A stretch of 64,000 bases of DNA from Schistosoma haematobium (lineage: Eukaryota > Platyhelminthes > Trematoda > Strigeidida > Schistosomatidae). The first letter of the stretch is position 1. Each line of letters begins with the position of its first letter. Below, piece by piece: positions 36,901-49,189 of this stretch. Where the stretch lies: NCBI RefSeq assembly GCF_000699445.3, contig NC_067198.1, forward strand, positions 27,911,536 through 27,975,535, given 5' to 3'. The position numbers and the translations under genes are program-made. Under the pieces are notes generated by a model. The model saw only the letters and a list, made by a program, of their open reading frames with translations. It had not been told where the DNA came from and ran no database searches.

Positions 36901-37625
36901 CTTTATCCGGATGATGATGTCCGTTCACAATTTACATTAAATTTAAATCTTGTCGATCACAGAGAAATCTCTGTCTGTCTTTCCATCCCAAAGGACAAAT
37001 GGGACTGTTAGAGACCTACATCTTGTTTTGTTATCTTTTTCACTCCGCTAGTACTTCACCCTTTTGATCCATGAATAACAGCTTGAGTATATGATTTCGT
37101 CCAAAAGAAAATTTCGCTGAATTCTCTTTTCCTTGTTCTATGAATAAGACCTTCATTATTGAACAGTTTTCACTAGGTGACAGTTTTTATGATGACACAA
37201 AAATGTGCTTTCTCATCGCTTCATATATGTGCAAACTATATGCACATGATATATGAGCAATCGTGTAATATTCCTGACCTTTGAAAAAGTGACTTTTGCT
37301 CAAAGCCCAGTACACATATTAATATTCGGTAGCTGAGATATGTCAATTTTAATCGTAAGCACTTCCTAACCGTACTTTATATTTAACAGCAGTGATGATT
37401 TTTTATGTTTAATATATATTTCCTTGTGAATGTTTCTCTTTTTTGTAGGAGACCAAAACCAGTACTTCATTTTCCCAACTGACATTTGAACAGTTAGTGG
37501 ACAAGTTAGCAGTCCTATCGCCTGTAGATAATACTGCTTGGGATCAATTTTTGAGGAAGCCTCATTCACCACCATCATCTCGTCAACGAATTCAAGTTAA
37601 TCAATTTAGATTTAATTCATTGTAG
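33975..37625 (+). CDS. AASDHPPT: L-aminoadipate-semialdehyde dehydrogenase-type 4'-phosphopantetheinyl transferase (five exons, about 290 aa)
   Basis: Exons: 33975-34124, 34159-34372, 34944-35068, 36434-36640, 37449-37625 (stop TAG 37623-37625). Phases agree throughout: 0, 1, 0, 0. The enzyme moves 4'-phosphopantetheine from CoA onto a conserved serine of carrier domains (acyl carrier proteins and related proteins), mainly in the cytosol. Diagnostic motifs in order: an N-terminal basic half with FAYQRD (41-46); GRPYI (79-83); FNISHGGD (92-99); GADVM (112-116), with the metal-binding Asp114; and WCFKEAYVKALGCGL (from 163), with the metal-binding Glu167 and the catalytic Lys of WxxKEA. The C-terminal AWDQFL is a late landmark also seen in animal homologues. 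Length fits the animal family (about 300). The ATG was chosen because homology starts just after it (REAFCHGLWSP). The exon 4 donor appears to be GC (GTG/gcaagt). If it is not spliced, the frame stops at 36650-36652. Intron 3 holds a LINE tail. Confidence 0.88.
35656..35878 (-). mobile_element. 5'-truncated RTE LINE 3' tail in intron 3 of the AASDHPPT gene
   Basis: On the minus strand it matches 52508-52715 (TTTAAACTATGAGATTAGAATCGC, i.e. the last RT codons, then the 3' untranslated tail with CCTGGTCCTACGTTGTAGC and a short CTGA/TTGA tail). It lies antisense to the host gene, inside an intron. Confidence 0.7.
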
Positions 37626-37712
37626 AAATTTATTTAGTCATCAATTGCATGCTAATCATTGATTTTTAAGTATAAAGTATTTTATTTAGGGGAAAATTTT
37701 GTATATTTATGA

Positions 37713-37718
37713 AATAAA
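37713..37718 (+). terminator. Polyadenylation signal of the AASDHPPT gene
   Basis: AATAAA 88 bases after the TAG stop, in the 136-base gap between this gene and the convergent P450-like gene. Confidence 0.5.
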
Positions 37719-37761
37719 AATTTTACTGGTCTACTCAGTTTAGCTTAGGTTTCATGAACCA

Positions 37762-40700
37762 TTAAGGAAAATTGATTCGAAGATCGGCTTTAGGTAAATC
37801 ATTGGACCATATTAAAAAACCGTCAGTGTAATCAGGTTTGATTTGGTCATCTGTTAGATATGATTCCCAAGCAGTTCCGAAAAAATGTACCAAAGTTGTA
37901 GTCAGCATAAGATAAATGAATTGATAGGGTACACATACAGTGTATCTTTGAAAAACATTGCGTGCCCAATGTGCAGGTAAACTTAACTCTAACATTGTCG
38001 AATTTCCTGCAATAGGTAGTTTTTCAATGAAGCGATTTGGATCAAATACTCTGTGAGGTTGATATTTGGTAGGCCCTTCTCCAGTCTCATCAGCAGCCCA
38101 TAAATCTGGATCTGAGTAGTACGAAGGCTCATCAAAAAGCACTAGTTCTCCTTCAGCAATGTCTTGGTTTAGTATTTCCCCATCGCGGAGGGCTTGACGC
38201 AAACAACCAAAAGGCCAACCAGGTACACATAAACGCAGCGTTTCTTGAATTAAGGCCTTTGTCCAAACCAAACATTTTGTGTGCTCCAAAGACATGCAAA
38301 GATGTGACTGAAAGGGAAAATACTTTGGCGATTACCTTTTAAAAATCGCACGGAGCTAAATTACCAAAGCGTTAATGAAATCTACTTACGGTGTATTACT
38401 AAGCACCACCTAACATTGGTCTTGATCTTTCTCAAAGATCACCGTAAGAGGATACAAAGTTTTTTCTTAATAATCATTTGGATTAGATACAAATAGCGGA
38501 AACAGTTCTATTTTACTGAACCAAATGTCCTCAGTATTACGAACAAACTTGAATCCAACCACACTAATCCAATCTAGTGAACAGGATCTGGTCTATTGTA
38601 ATGGTGATTTCAAACTAATACTCATGGTTCTCACTAGTGTGTGTTTGTTATGATACTTTCCGTCGCCGTACTTGGATGTTTAAACATTTCATTTCTTTTA
38701 GTTCGCATGAAAGGATTTTAAAGCATCGGCTAGTAAGTGGATCATCAAATTACTATTGTTTCACTAACATACTTGCACAGGTTGATAATTGGAGACATCG
38801 ATAGAATTGGGGCACTTAAGAATCTTACCTTAAAATGTGGATTGGTCTACTATTGTCCCGTAATCTACCCCGATCCATTTAATTACTTTTGTCACTGGAT
38901 CAAGAGGATATTGTGTTGTAATAGCCGGTAAGATCAGATATCATGTCGTCTTACAGATAAAATAAACTTTTCTGACAGATGAGATACCAATCTCTACGTT
39001 TGTAAATATGTGTGCAGTCGGAATAGTAAGGCTTTGGTGCATGTTTAGGACCATTCACGAAAATAAATCTTAACTCGACAATTACTTGGTTGAGATTCAT
39101 TTTTAGTAAAACAGATTTAATTCTGTTTTGACTAAGTTGTAACAGCTATTACTTCCAAATGATATTTTGAAACATATACCAACCACATTCATTTGGCAAT
39201 TTTAGTCGGTTGTACTCAGTATTATCAAAGGGACATTTTAGAAGCGATCAGTAACTATCATCAATTCAGTCTGATTCACCACAAAACACACATGACTCCT
39301 CATATGACAAGTTAAAACTTTAATATCCAGTTAACTTAGCTTAAAAGTCGAATCGCAAACTAACAAGTTTCTGTTCAAGATATGTAGAAAAAGGTGCCCA
39401 CTAAACTTATTATCAAGTAGACAACTTAAGTCCTCTCTAACTTTTAGTAATTTTATATTGGAAGTTCAAATGAAGTGCAAGACTGAATCTAAGTTCTCTT
39501 ACCTGTCAATATTAAACAACTACACACGTCTCCAATGCTGGAGAGATTTCTACTCTCTTGTAAGCCCAGACCTCTATCATATACCACTGATATCCAAATA
39601 TTGACCAATAAGCTATATTTTTATAGAAATTAGATGTACGGATTTTAGTGATCCAATCCTACCGACCAATAAGTCGGATGTATTTATCAAGCTAAGTGAC
39701 ATGCTCTTTGTGTTTATTAGTAGGTTAAATTCTGTGAACCCTAAGGAAATTTCCTGTTTGATCTAATGTAAACCATAACGGCAAATCTTTCAGTGAATAC
39801 TATCTTATCATCATCAATTCGTTTTTGCCTAAATTACTTGATATATGATCAAGAAATGAAAAATATCATCTAAGTAAATCCTGCAAAATTTAACTCACTA
39901 AAGGATGGCTGCATAATGACGCAGATCTTTGTGTTTTATGGTTATATTGGATTTCTAGAAATTGTTTACATTCTTTTCTTACATTATCTTGCCATTTTGG
40001 TTTAATAGCTAGAATCGTCAATAGAGTTTTTAAAGTCTTATTCATTGTATACCTAGTTATTAAACAACATTCACCAAGTAAATGAATAATATGTGTTAGT
40101 GTTAGGAATTCATTGGAACTTCCTTCCTCTTTCAAATAGTGATATGTATTAATGAGTTGTAGTAATAGATTTGTTGGTTTCTCGCTTCTCTGTAAATATT
40201 CTAGATTACCATCTGGATTGTTAGTATTTTCTTTTCTTTCTTTACTATTCAAAAATTTATCCAAATAATAATGAATTAAAGGATTTATAAGACTGTGAAA
40301 CATAGTTACTAACTCATTCGTATTATGGGTTGATGGGTTGTTGAGAAATGGCTGTAAGATTGCTTTAAATACATTTGACTTTTCTATAAAGTTCCCATGT
40401 GTATGTAAGGATTCCAGTGAGATTATGCACTTTCTTAGATCTAGAATGAATTTTTCTCTTCCAAAACGAAATGTATTGTCTGAGGCAGTTTCGCAAAAAA
40501 TTTCTGATGGACCGAAAAAAAAAACTTCTGAATATACGCTACATATCCATATGTCTAAACGTTTTTCAAATCTTGCACAGTTGTTAGTACTAACTAATAT
40601 AGAGCCAAGTAATTGAGGATCAGCTCCTAAATGGCCGGTACGTTCGAATATTTTAATTGGTAAACTATTGAACGCCAACAACACCAGCTCAATCAATTCA

Positions 40701-41543
40701 GATCTAAACTGTAAAGTATCATCAGCAATCATTAGGCCACACCATTTTCGTCTAAATGATTCTAAAGAAAAAGGAAACATGAAATTTAAAGCAATGTTCA
40801 TATCTGTTGATTTCCTTTTGTTTCTGAAGTAAAATACATAATTTAAATTTAATTGGTAGTAGAATTTATAACGAGTTTCCTACTACATAAGGCTTTTTAA
40901 CCAGATCTCAGGTTTAGATTCAATTACTTACTCCACACTGTCGCTTCTTTCATTGGTATACATGCAGAAATTCTGTACGATTGTGTTGAGCTATAGCTCA
41001 AGGATTCAAACACTAGACTCTTATCAAATCAGTTAAATGTCTTAAACTGACCAAGAGTTAAACTTCTAACTTACAGTTGTTACGTAAGAAGTTACGCTTA
41101 TACCCCAGTAGAGAAATCTGGGTGTAATTACAGGGTTCTATTACATACAGTAAATAAGAATCAACATGGGATTTGGTGCGAATCTACTTCTGTCCAAATC
41201 ATCATATCACGGCGCAAAGATGAGATTAGCTTAACCACACATCACACTCCGAATTCCTAGTATTATCTAAACCCTTGATCCCCAAACTTTCTTCTAAAAT
41301 CTCATTGCATAAACTTCCCGAACAAATTTGTTCACCTAGCAGCAGATTACTTTCCTGATTAAAAGTAATACAAACTTATCAAGTTAATTTTAATGCTAGC
41401 TGCTTATAAATACACCCTAAGTGCCTACTCTTTATGTACACACCAAATACCTACATGGTTTTCATTCTCAAGAAAAGTCTTTAAGTTTAACTTATTTAAA
41501 TATTCATTTAAAACTTAAAACATTTACTATTCGTGACACTTCA

Positions 41544-41593
<50 letters not shown>

Positions 41594-44500
41594 AGCAGAG
41601 CCGAAACCAGAAGCTTGAGACCTCTTACTTACTCCTGTTACTCCTAATGCAGCATAGGCCGCCGACCAGCATTCTCCAACCCACTCTGTCCTGGACCTTC
41701 TTTTCTAGTTCCATCCAATTCTTGTTCATTTTTTTCATGTCTATTTCCATTTCTCGGCGTAATGTGTTCTTTGGTCGTCCACTTTTCCTTTGGCCTTGAG
41801 GATTCCATCTGAGGGCTTGTCTTGTGATGCAGTTGGGAGCTTTCCTCAATGTGTGTCCTATCCACTTCCAGCGCTTCTTCCTGATTTCTTCCTCCGCTGG
41901 GATCTGGTTTGTTCTCTCCCACAGTAGGTCGTTGCTAATAGTGTCCGGCCAACGGATCCGAAGTATTTTGCGTAGACGACTGTTAATAAACACCGGTATT
42001 TTCTGGATTATGACTTTCGTAGTTCTCCATGTTTCTGCCCCATACAGTAGAACTGTCTTGACATTTGTATTGAAAATCCTGACCTTGGTGTTGGCTGACA
42101 GTTGCTTTGAGTTCCAGATGTTCCTCAGTTGTAGATATGCTGCTCTCGCTTTGCCGATCCGCGCCTCCACATCTGCATCAGATCCACCCTGTTCATCAAT
42201 CATGCTGCCCAAATATGTAAAGGTTTTTACATCTTCCAAATCTTCTCCGTCAATTGTGATTAGATTGGTGCATGCTGTGTTGTATCGGAGAATCTTGCTT
42301 TTCCCTTTGTGTATATTGAGACCTACTGCTGCTGCCACACTGTTCGTCTTCTCCTGCATTTGTTGTTGCGTTTGGGATAGAAGGGCCAGATCATCTGCGA
42401 AGTCTAGACCGTCTAACTGCACCCTAGATGTCCATTGTATCCCGTGCTTTCCTTCAGACGTTGACGTCTTCATGATCCAGTCGATCACCAGGAGAAAGAG
42501 AAAGGGTGAGAGTAAGCAACCTTGCTTAACACCGGTCTTCACTTCGAACGACTTTGTCAACTGTCCTCCATGCACGATTTTGCAGTGTAATCCATCATAT
42601 GAACTCTGTATGATATTGACTATCTTCTGAGGCACGCCGTAGTGTCGAAGAAGCTTCCATAGTGTTGTTCTGTCCACGCTATCAAATTGCTTTTCGTAGT
42701 CAATGAAGTGGATGTAGAGTGATGAATTCCATTCAATTGATTGTTCCACAATGATCCGTAGAGTTGCTATTTGGTCTGTACACGATCTATCCTTAAGAAA
42801 TCCAGCCTGTTGGTCACGAAGTTGGGCGTGTACGCAGTCCTTCATCCTGTTTAACAATACCCTGTTGAAGACTTTTCCCGGTTTTGAAAGAAGAGTGATG
42901 CCCCTGTAGTTATCACAGTTACTGAGATCGCCTTTCTTCGGTATTTTTATCAGAAGTCCTTCTTGCCAGTCTGTTGGTACTTGTTCCTCATCCCAGATCT
43001 TATTGAAGAGAATGTGGAGTATCCTTGCAGTTGTCACTACGTCTGCTTTTAGTGCCTCTGCTAGGATGTTGTCTGGTCCTGCTGCTTTGTCACTCTTGAT
43101 TTGTCTGATGGCCATGCTGATTTCTCCAATTGTTGGTGGGCCAACATTGATTGGGAGGTCCGTGGGTGCTGCTTCGATGTTGGGTGGGTTCAGTGGAGCT
43201 GGGCGACTCGAGTTCTTTGAAGTGTTCTACCCACTTGTTCCGTTGCTCTTCAATGTTGGTGATTGCCTCGCCTTCCTTGCTTTTCACTGGTCGTTCTGGT
43301 TTGCGGCGATATCCAGAGTTTCTTTGTCGTGTCATACAGTTGTCTCATGTTTCCTTCTCTTGCAGCCTTTTCCGCCATCGTTGCTAGATCTTCCACATAT
43401 TTACGTTTGTCGGTTCTGATGCTCCTCTTGACCTGCTTGTTTACTTCTGTGTATTCAGCTTGTGCCTTGGCTTTTTCTGCTGTTGTTCGACTGGTATTGA
43501 TTGCTGCCTTCTTGTTCCTCCTTTCTTGAATCTTATCCAATGTATCAACAGTGATCCATTCCTTGTGATGGTGCTTCTTGTGGCCCAGAACCTCATGGCA
43601 TGTTGAAGCGATTGCTTCTTTGATCCGCTTCCAGTTGCTCTCCACAGTAGTTCCTTCTCCATTGAGTAGATCATGAAAGGCCTGGAACTTATTGCTGAGG
43701 ACTATCTTGAATTTGTTGAGTTTGTCAGTATCCTGAAGAAAGGCTGTATTGAACATTTGTGATGTTGTCCGCCCATTTTCCAGTGCTTCTTGAGTTTCAA
43801 TTTCATCTTGGCGATCAGCAATTGATGGTCTGATACTATATCAGCTCCTCTCTTGGTTCTCACGTCCTCTATAGTCCTCCTGAACGTTTTGTTGATGCAA
43901 ATATGGTCGATTTGGTTTTGTGTAGAGTGATCCGGTGAAGTCCATGTGGTTTTGTGTATGCATTTATGTGGGAATACAGTTCCGCCTATGACCAGTTTAT
44001 TGAAGGCACATAGATTTGCAAATCTCTCACCATTTTCGTTTCTTTCTCCCAGTCCGTGTCGTTCCATGATGTCTTCATATCCAGTGTTGTCCGTTCCAAC
44101 CTTAGCATTGAAATCTCCCATCAGAATGGTCAGGTCCTTTGTTGGGCACTTCTCGATGATTGACTGCAGCCTATTGTAGAATTGGTCTTTACCTTCTTCA
44201 TTGTAGTCGTTGGTAGGCGCATAGCATTGGATGATGTTCATTGAAACGCCCTCTCTTTGTTTTGAAGGAGGCTTTGATGATCCTTGGTCCATGAGATTCC
44301 CATCCCATAAGCGCATTTTGCGCTTGTTTAGACAGCATCAATGCAACTCTGTGTATGTGGGGCATTTTCTTCTTCATGGCCGGAGTATAACAGGAGCTCT
44401 CCTGAAGTTAGTCGTTGTTGTCCAACGTGTTCCACTGATCCTATGCACCTCTAGGTTGTATCTTCTCATTTCTGAAGCAACTTGGAAGGCTCTCCCGGTG

Positions 44501-47094
44501 TCTAACATTGTACGAGTATTCCATGTACCTAAATAAATGGTTGCTCTGGTTTTCAGAAGGGGTATCGGACTCGTAACTTCCGAAGGAGTTCGGCTTTCAT
44601 CATGACGCGTCATGGTTCTTCTAAATGAAGACCTGATTCCCAGGGCAGAGTTTAAAAGGTTCGAGTAATTTTTTCTAGTTGGCGTTTTTTTAGCGAGTTA
44701 GTTTTCTCCGGGATGGGGTCGCTAACCACATGCCCGACCCTCCTCCTTTATCCGGGGTTGGGACCGGCAGTAGCCCCCAGAGGGACTCCATGCGGAGTTT
44801 TGAGATCTCTTATTAAGCAATAATGAGTCTTAATCTAATGGTTGGATGTTTCTTACTACGTAAATAGACAGATGCAGGGGAACTGTTGGCAAGTGATATG
44901 AACCGACATGTACGATGATTCTGCGCATTACATTCTACAATTGGTGGGAATCAGTTTTAGCTCTCCATTAATCGGCTCTTTAGGGGCTTTTCACTATTTT
45001 TCAATGGTTAACTAAGCAGTTAATTTTAAGGATAATCTTTATGAAGAAGTGACATCATTTTCAGCATTAAGTTCATTGTCATATCTTTTAATCGATACTT
45101 AATATATTTAAATAGCACAATCCCATACCCAAGAACACGTAATCGGCCTTAAGATATTTACTGTGTATTAGAGGCACCAGCCAATTGTGTAACACTCAAG
45201 TGCAATGGTTTGCTACTCCGTGATTCAAGAGCTGAAAACTGAATGCTAAAATCAATAGTGTAAACTAAATAGGGACTGAGATGTGGGTGTAATAGGTTTT
45301 CTACATATACTTACCATATAATCCATCCTAAAAAGTTATCTTCAGTTTTGTGAATACTCGTCCTATTTAGTACATATCAAAAGCAACCAATTCAGTTACA
45401 ATAAATACTGTGTTAGTATTTTGATCAATTTGGAGTTATATATATCTAGAGACGAATTATTGCTACTAGACCGGTGTTATTGTTGATCTACCCATATTTG
45501 CACAGAAATAACAAGACCTAGTTTAAGTAACTTATTTAGTGAGTTTGTTAGCCGTGAAAAATGCTAGTAAGAAACCAATTCCGATATTGTGACAAAAATA
45601 CCTGACATTTCCAGATTAAAACTCTCTGGTGATAGCATAAATAATTCCAATGGTTGTCGACGGAAACAGTGTACTGTCATATTTTCTCACCCAAACTTAA
45701 TCGAGAAGTGATAACCATTTATCAGTATGCTTTACATTGGCCCAAATAACCATTTTTCATTAAAAGAGAAAACAAATACAATACTTTGACGAAATGTAAG
45801 CAACAAACTGAATGGTAAATAATGGATGTGATTTGGTCACTTCACTTCAGTGAATGGATGTCGTCTAAGTCATCTGCTATCAAGATCATAAACGTTCTAG
45901 TTATTCGGGTACTGTACTTATTCCATGTTGGACTTATGAATAACCTCAATATTCAATATATGGCTACCACTTTAGTATCACTATAATCTATCACAATGGG
46001 TGATGAAAACTGTAAACACATTCAAACTGTTTTCCCTGCCAATAAGACTAATAAATTAGAAGGTTCAAAAAAAATACAAAAATGATTCCCCTGTTGTTTC
46101 CAAATAAGTGACTCTTGCGATTCCAACAGGCTAATTGAGAATCATGAAATCTCTTTTGTCTTCATTTGCTACAAATTCAGAATATAATATGAAAATAAAA
46201 ATTACGAACGAATATTCCAACTGACTTGTTTAACATTCTCCGCAATCTACAAGAAATATTTAAACCTAAGTTCTAAATTAAATAGATGTATCAGTTCCTG
46301 GTAGCCGATTTTTCAACAAAATCTCCATTAGGATTGTTAACTTTTGCCTAAGTTTCTTTACATGAACTGCCAAACAGTTTCTTCTTACAACACAACAGCA
46401 GACTTTTAACATTACTGATCTATTACCATCTTTCTTAAGACTTTAATAGAAGTTATTTAGACTTTATGCGCCATAGTTTGGTTGACACATGTGTTATGTA
46501 GGCTGTTGAGCAGACGTTTTGAGTTCGCTAAATAATTGTTTTAACCCACTGGCAGTTATCATTATCTTTTCTGACAAACAACGTTGTTCACTTTAGTAAA
46601 CAGGTAAGTCAAACATTAAACAATCAGTTGATATTTTGAAATAAAATGAGGGGGGAAGCAATTAACAAATTCATTATCTTAAACTTACCTGGGGCTGAGG
46701 AATAGTGTAGATCTAACAAAGGAAACTGATTGTAAAGAGTGATTACTTTCCAATCTTCAACAAAAAGAACCTTTTGTTTATTTAAGTAACCCCTTACCAG
46801 GGGAAACTTTTGTCTCCTAGATGCATAGAGTGATGTCAAGCTGAACGATCCATTTTGGCATAGATCGTTGAAACTGTTAAAACGTAAACGCTTATCTATC
46901 GGCGGATTATTATAATGCTTCAAATTTTTAATTGGGGAATCACAGTTACTTACTCTTTTTGAAATACGCCACGCTATTAAGAATAAAAAGACTAGAAAAG
47001 ACAGTACGGTCGATACAATTTTTAGTGTTAAGTCCAGCGACCGACTTTCAGTGAATAAACCCTTATAAGTATATAATCGGGGCGGAGGTTCCAT
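37762..47094 (-). CDS. Cytochrome P450-like membrane protein (three exons, about 618 aa)
   Basis: Minus-strand exons: 47094-46689 (donor GTAAGT, phase 1), 40803-39899 (acceptor CAACAG, donor GTGAGT, phase 0) and 38307-37762 (acceptor CCCTTTCAG, stop TAA). Frames join cleanly. Exon 1 has a membrane anchor at about residues 22-42 ([17 protein letters not shown]) followed by basic residues, as in ER P450s. Exon 2 ends in an I-helix-like stretch and [17 protein letters not shown]. Exon 3 has the ExxR motif ETLR (459-462), SDPDLW, and FDPNRF (525-530) in the PERF position. The heme loop is atypical: [10 protein letters not shown] puts Cys562 in register, but the usual Gly, Arg and Gly of FxxGxRxCxG are missing. 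At about 618 residues it is longer than the usual 500. Flukes are known for a single P450 (CYP3050A1), and this could be its orthologue; that identity is inference. A 3.2-kb LINE lies in intron 1. Confidence 0.68.
41548..41590. repeat. (AT)n microsatellite at the 3' end of a LINE
   Basis: About 21 uninterrupted AT units directly abut the 3' end of the minus-strand RTE LINE. RTE elements typically end in short tandem repeats, so this is probably the element's own tail, expanded. Confidence 0.8.
41591..44805 (-). pseudogene. RTE-clade LINE, near full length, frameshifted, in intron 1 of the P450-like gene
   Basis: On the minus strand: a GC-rich 5' leader (44805-44640); endonuclease start [20 protein letters not shown] (about 44530) with the catalytic Asn; [11 protein letters not shown] (about 44120); [10 protein letters not shown]; a linker; then RT from 43115 with [32 protein letters not shown] (motif A, where Ala is usual for Gln), [19 protein letters not shown] (motif C intact), [15 protein letters not shown] and the C-terminal [10 protein letters not shown], ending at 41625. 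The RT frame of 496 codons is open, but the endonuclease and linker sit in other frames, so at least three frameshifts break the single ORF expected. It resembles the schistosome SR2 type. Same orientation as the host gene. Confidence 0.88.
44806..46688 (-). other. Remainder of intron 1 of the P450-like gene
   Basis: AT-rich, with no exon-like frame bounded by splice sites on the minus strand and no recognised element. An extra small coding exon cannot be excluded but is not needed, because exons 1 and 2 join in frame. Confidence 0.4.
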
Positions 47095-47100
47095 CAATTC

Positions 47101-49180
47101 TGAAATAAAACAAAAACGGTAACTGAAAGGATGTCTTCATTTAATCAATAAAATATTCTGCACACAGATCTGGCACGAAAGGACAATGTGATCAATTGGA
47201 AGTATGGGGAATTTCAGACTACGTTTTACAAACAAAATATTATTTATGAGACAAATAAGATTATGCATAACAATCATTATTAAAATACAATTTAAGCATA
47301 AAACCACTTTGAACCCATTAACAATTCTGCCGATATAAATTCTGGATTCTACTTTGTAATGTTAAAAAATTATATTAGCAATCTCAGACCGCTACCCTGA
47401 TAACTAATTTATCATGGTAATTAAAATTGCCCAAAAGAAATTTGAGGTATCGGTAAACTGTTGATTAAAATTGTTTCAAATCTTGCTGTATTTATTATAA
47501 CCGCATGAGCATTCACCGCTGGTTCTATGTAAGCTAACGAGTAACAAGTCGGAAAAGTTGAATAATGAACTAGAGCAAATACATATTACTTTTTTAAGTG
47601 ATTGTTTACGTGCATGCACTACTTTGTTAAGATATGATATCAATCCATCAGTATTTTCTAATTTTTCAACGACTGTTTAGCTAAAATTGCTCTCTTCTAT
47701 AAACTTTACAAATACATTATCTTATTCGCAGAAGTGGGTCAATAATTAAAACACAATCATGTTAATAATGTACCGAGTGAAGTTTAGCATCACTTCGACC
47801 CTCAGATACAAACTATTAGACTCTATTTTAAGTGAATTACAATGTTGTACTTTCCAAACATGCAAAACGTTGTACTAATAAATATTCAGGAATTTTCTTG
47901 TTGGACATGTTAAATTTTCAAATACAGTTTGTTCGTGGGAACTCGAAATTAAAATCGCACATTGGTTCAAAGTGATGTTCGTTTAACTGACCTTCAATGC
48001 ATACATTATTGAATAAATTAATTCACCATGGTCTTCATTCGTTCAACTTAATATTTGCTTTCAAAAAGTCTATGTGACATTCGTTTAGTTTAAAATGAGC
48101 TATAAAATTATATCGCGAATCAAGTACATTTAATAGACACTATATGTTGTCACTCAGTCACAGTACAAGCTGTTATTGATCGATATTTTTGTGTCAATTA
48201 GGTGCTGTTATCAGCTCAACCATAGTTTCCTTATAATTTATTTTTTATCAAAATCAATACAAAAAACCTATAATTCGCTATTGTATTGTAGCTTCCGTCA
48301 CCTTTGACAAATTCAAAAGCCCTACTGTCAGCAGATACATCAGGCATAATATACAACAATAATAATGAAATATTTAGTATCTTCAACTCATCAGGTATAC
48401 CAAAAAGTATATTATCAGTTTCCAAAAGGCGTTTATCCTAAGCTCCCTTCATTTCTCAAGAAAAATGCAAATAATCACCAACACTACAATAGAAAATGAT
48501 ATTTGTTGATGAAAAAACAGCTTTAGTCTTAAACGCAGCTTTTTATAGAAGAATTACTTAAAAATATGTCAACTAATATATGTTTGTCGACTCACAATCA
48601 TACGTTGTGATGTTCTCACTTTTGTGCAGACCATAAAAAATAAAGTTTTTAAAAATTTTAAATGTGCCGTAACGAGCCTTTACCATTGGCAAAAATGAGT
48701 TCAGCAAGCTTATTCGGAATAAGTTCGTTTTCTTCCTAGCAAGCTAGCAACAGCTATCTGTACCGTTTCAATAATTTTCTCAGGTAATTCATGACTTAAA
48801 TCTAGCAAAAGTGTAATCACAGGAAATTTTGATTAAGGTTTACAAAAATGCCGATCTAAAACATTTGCGCCTTTGTAGTTAAATGGATTAGACTACATTT
48901 ATATGATCTAGACAGTAACAATTATTCCGAGAAAAAATAGTGCAAGTCTCCAACGAGTCACCGTATTTTGTTAGGAATTTTGAAATATATGTGATAGAAA
49001 CCACCCAACTAACAAAATTAGTGTATCATTAGTAAACTGTACAACTAATGTGAGGTTAAAAATAGAACTAATATTAGAAAAACATAATAAAGGCACACAG
49101 GATGCAACCAGAATATAAAGCTATCAGTTTTGTAACCTAGTATAAGAGAAAGTGACTTAATAAATGATTTTCGTATTCAT
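47101..49180. other. AT-rich intergenic DNA upstream of the P450-like gene
   Basis: Contains a strong 3' splice site (TTTTATTTCAG on the minus strand) six bases before the P450 ATG, so an untranslated upstream exon or a trans-spliced leader is possible. Otherwise nothing recognised. Confidence 0.4.
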
Positions 49181-49189
49181 ACGACTTGT

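Noticed and set aside
40338..40616. 92-codon open frame on the + strand
   Set aside because: Antisense to exon 2 of the P450-like gene, which has far better support.
41824..42630. 268-codon open frame on the + strand
   Set aside because: It is the antisense shadow of the minus-strand LINE reverse transcriptase.
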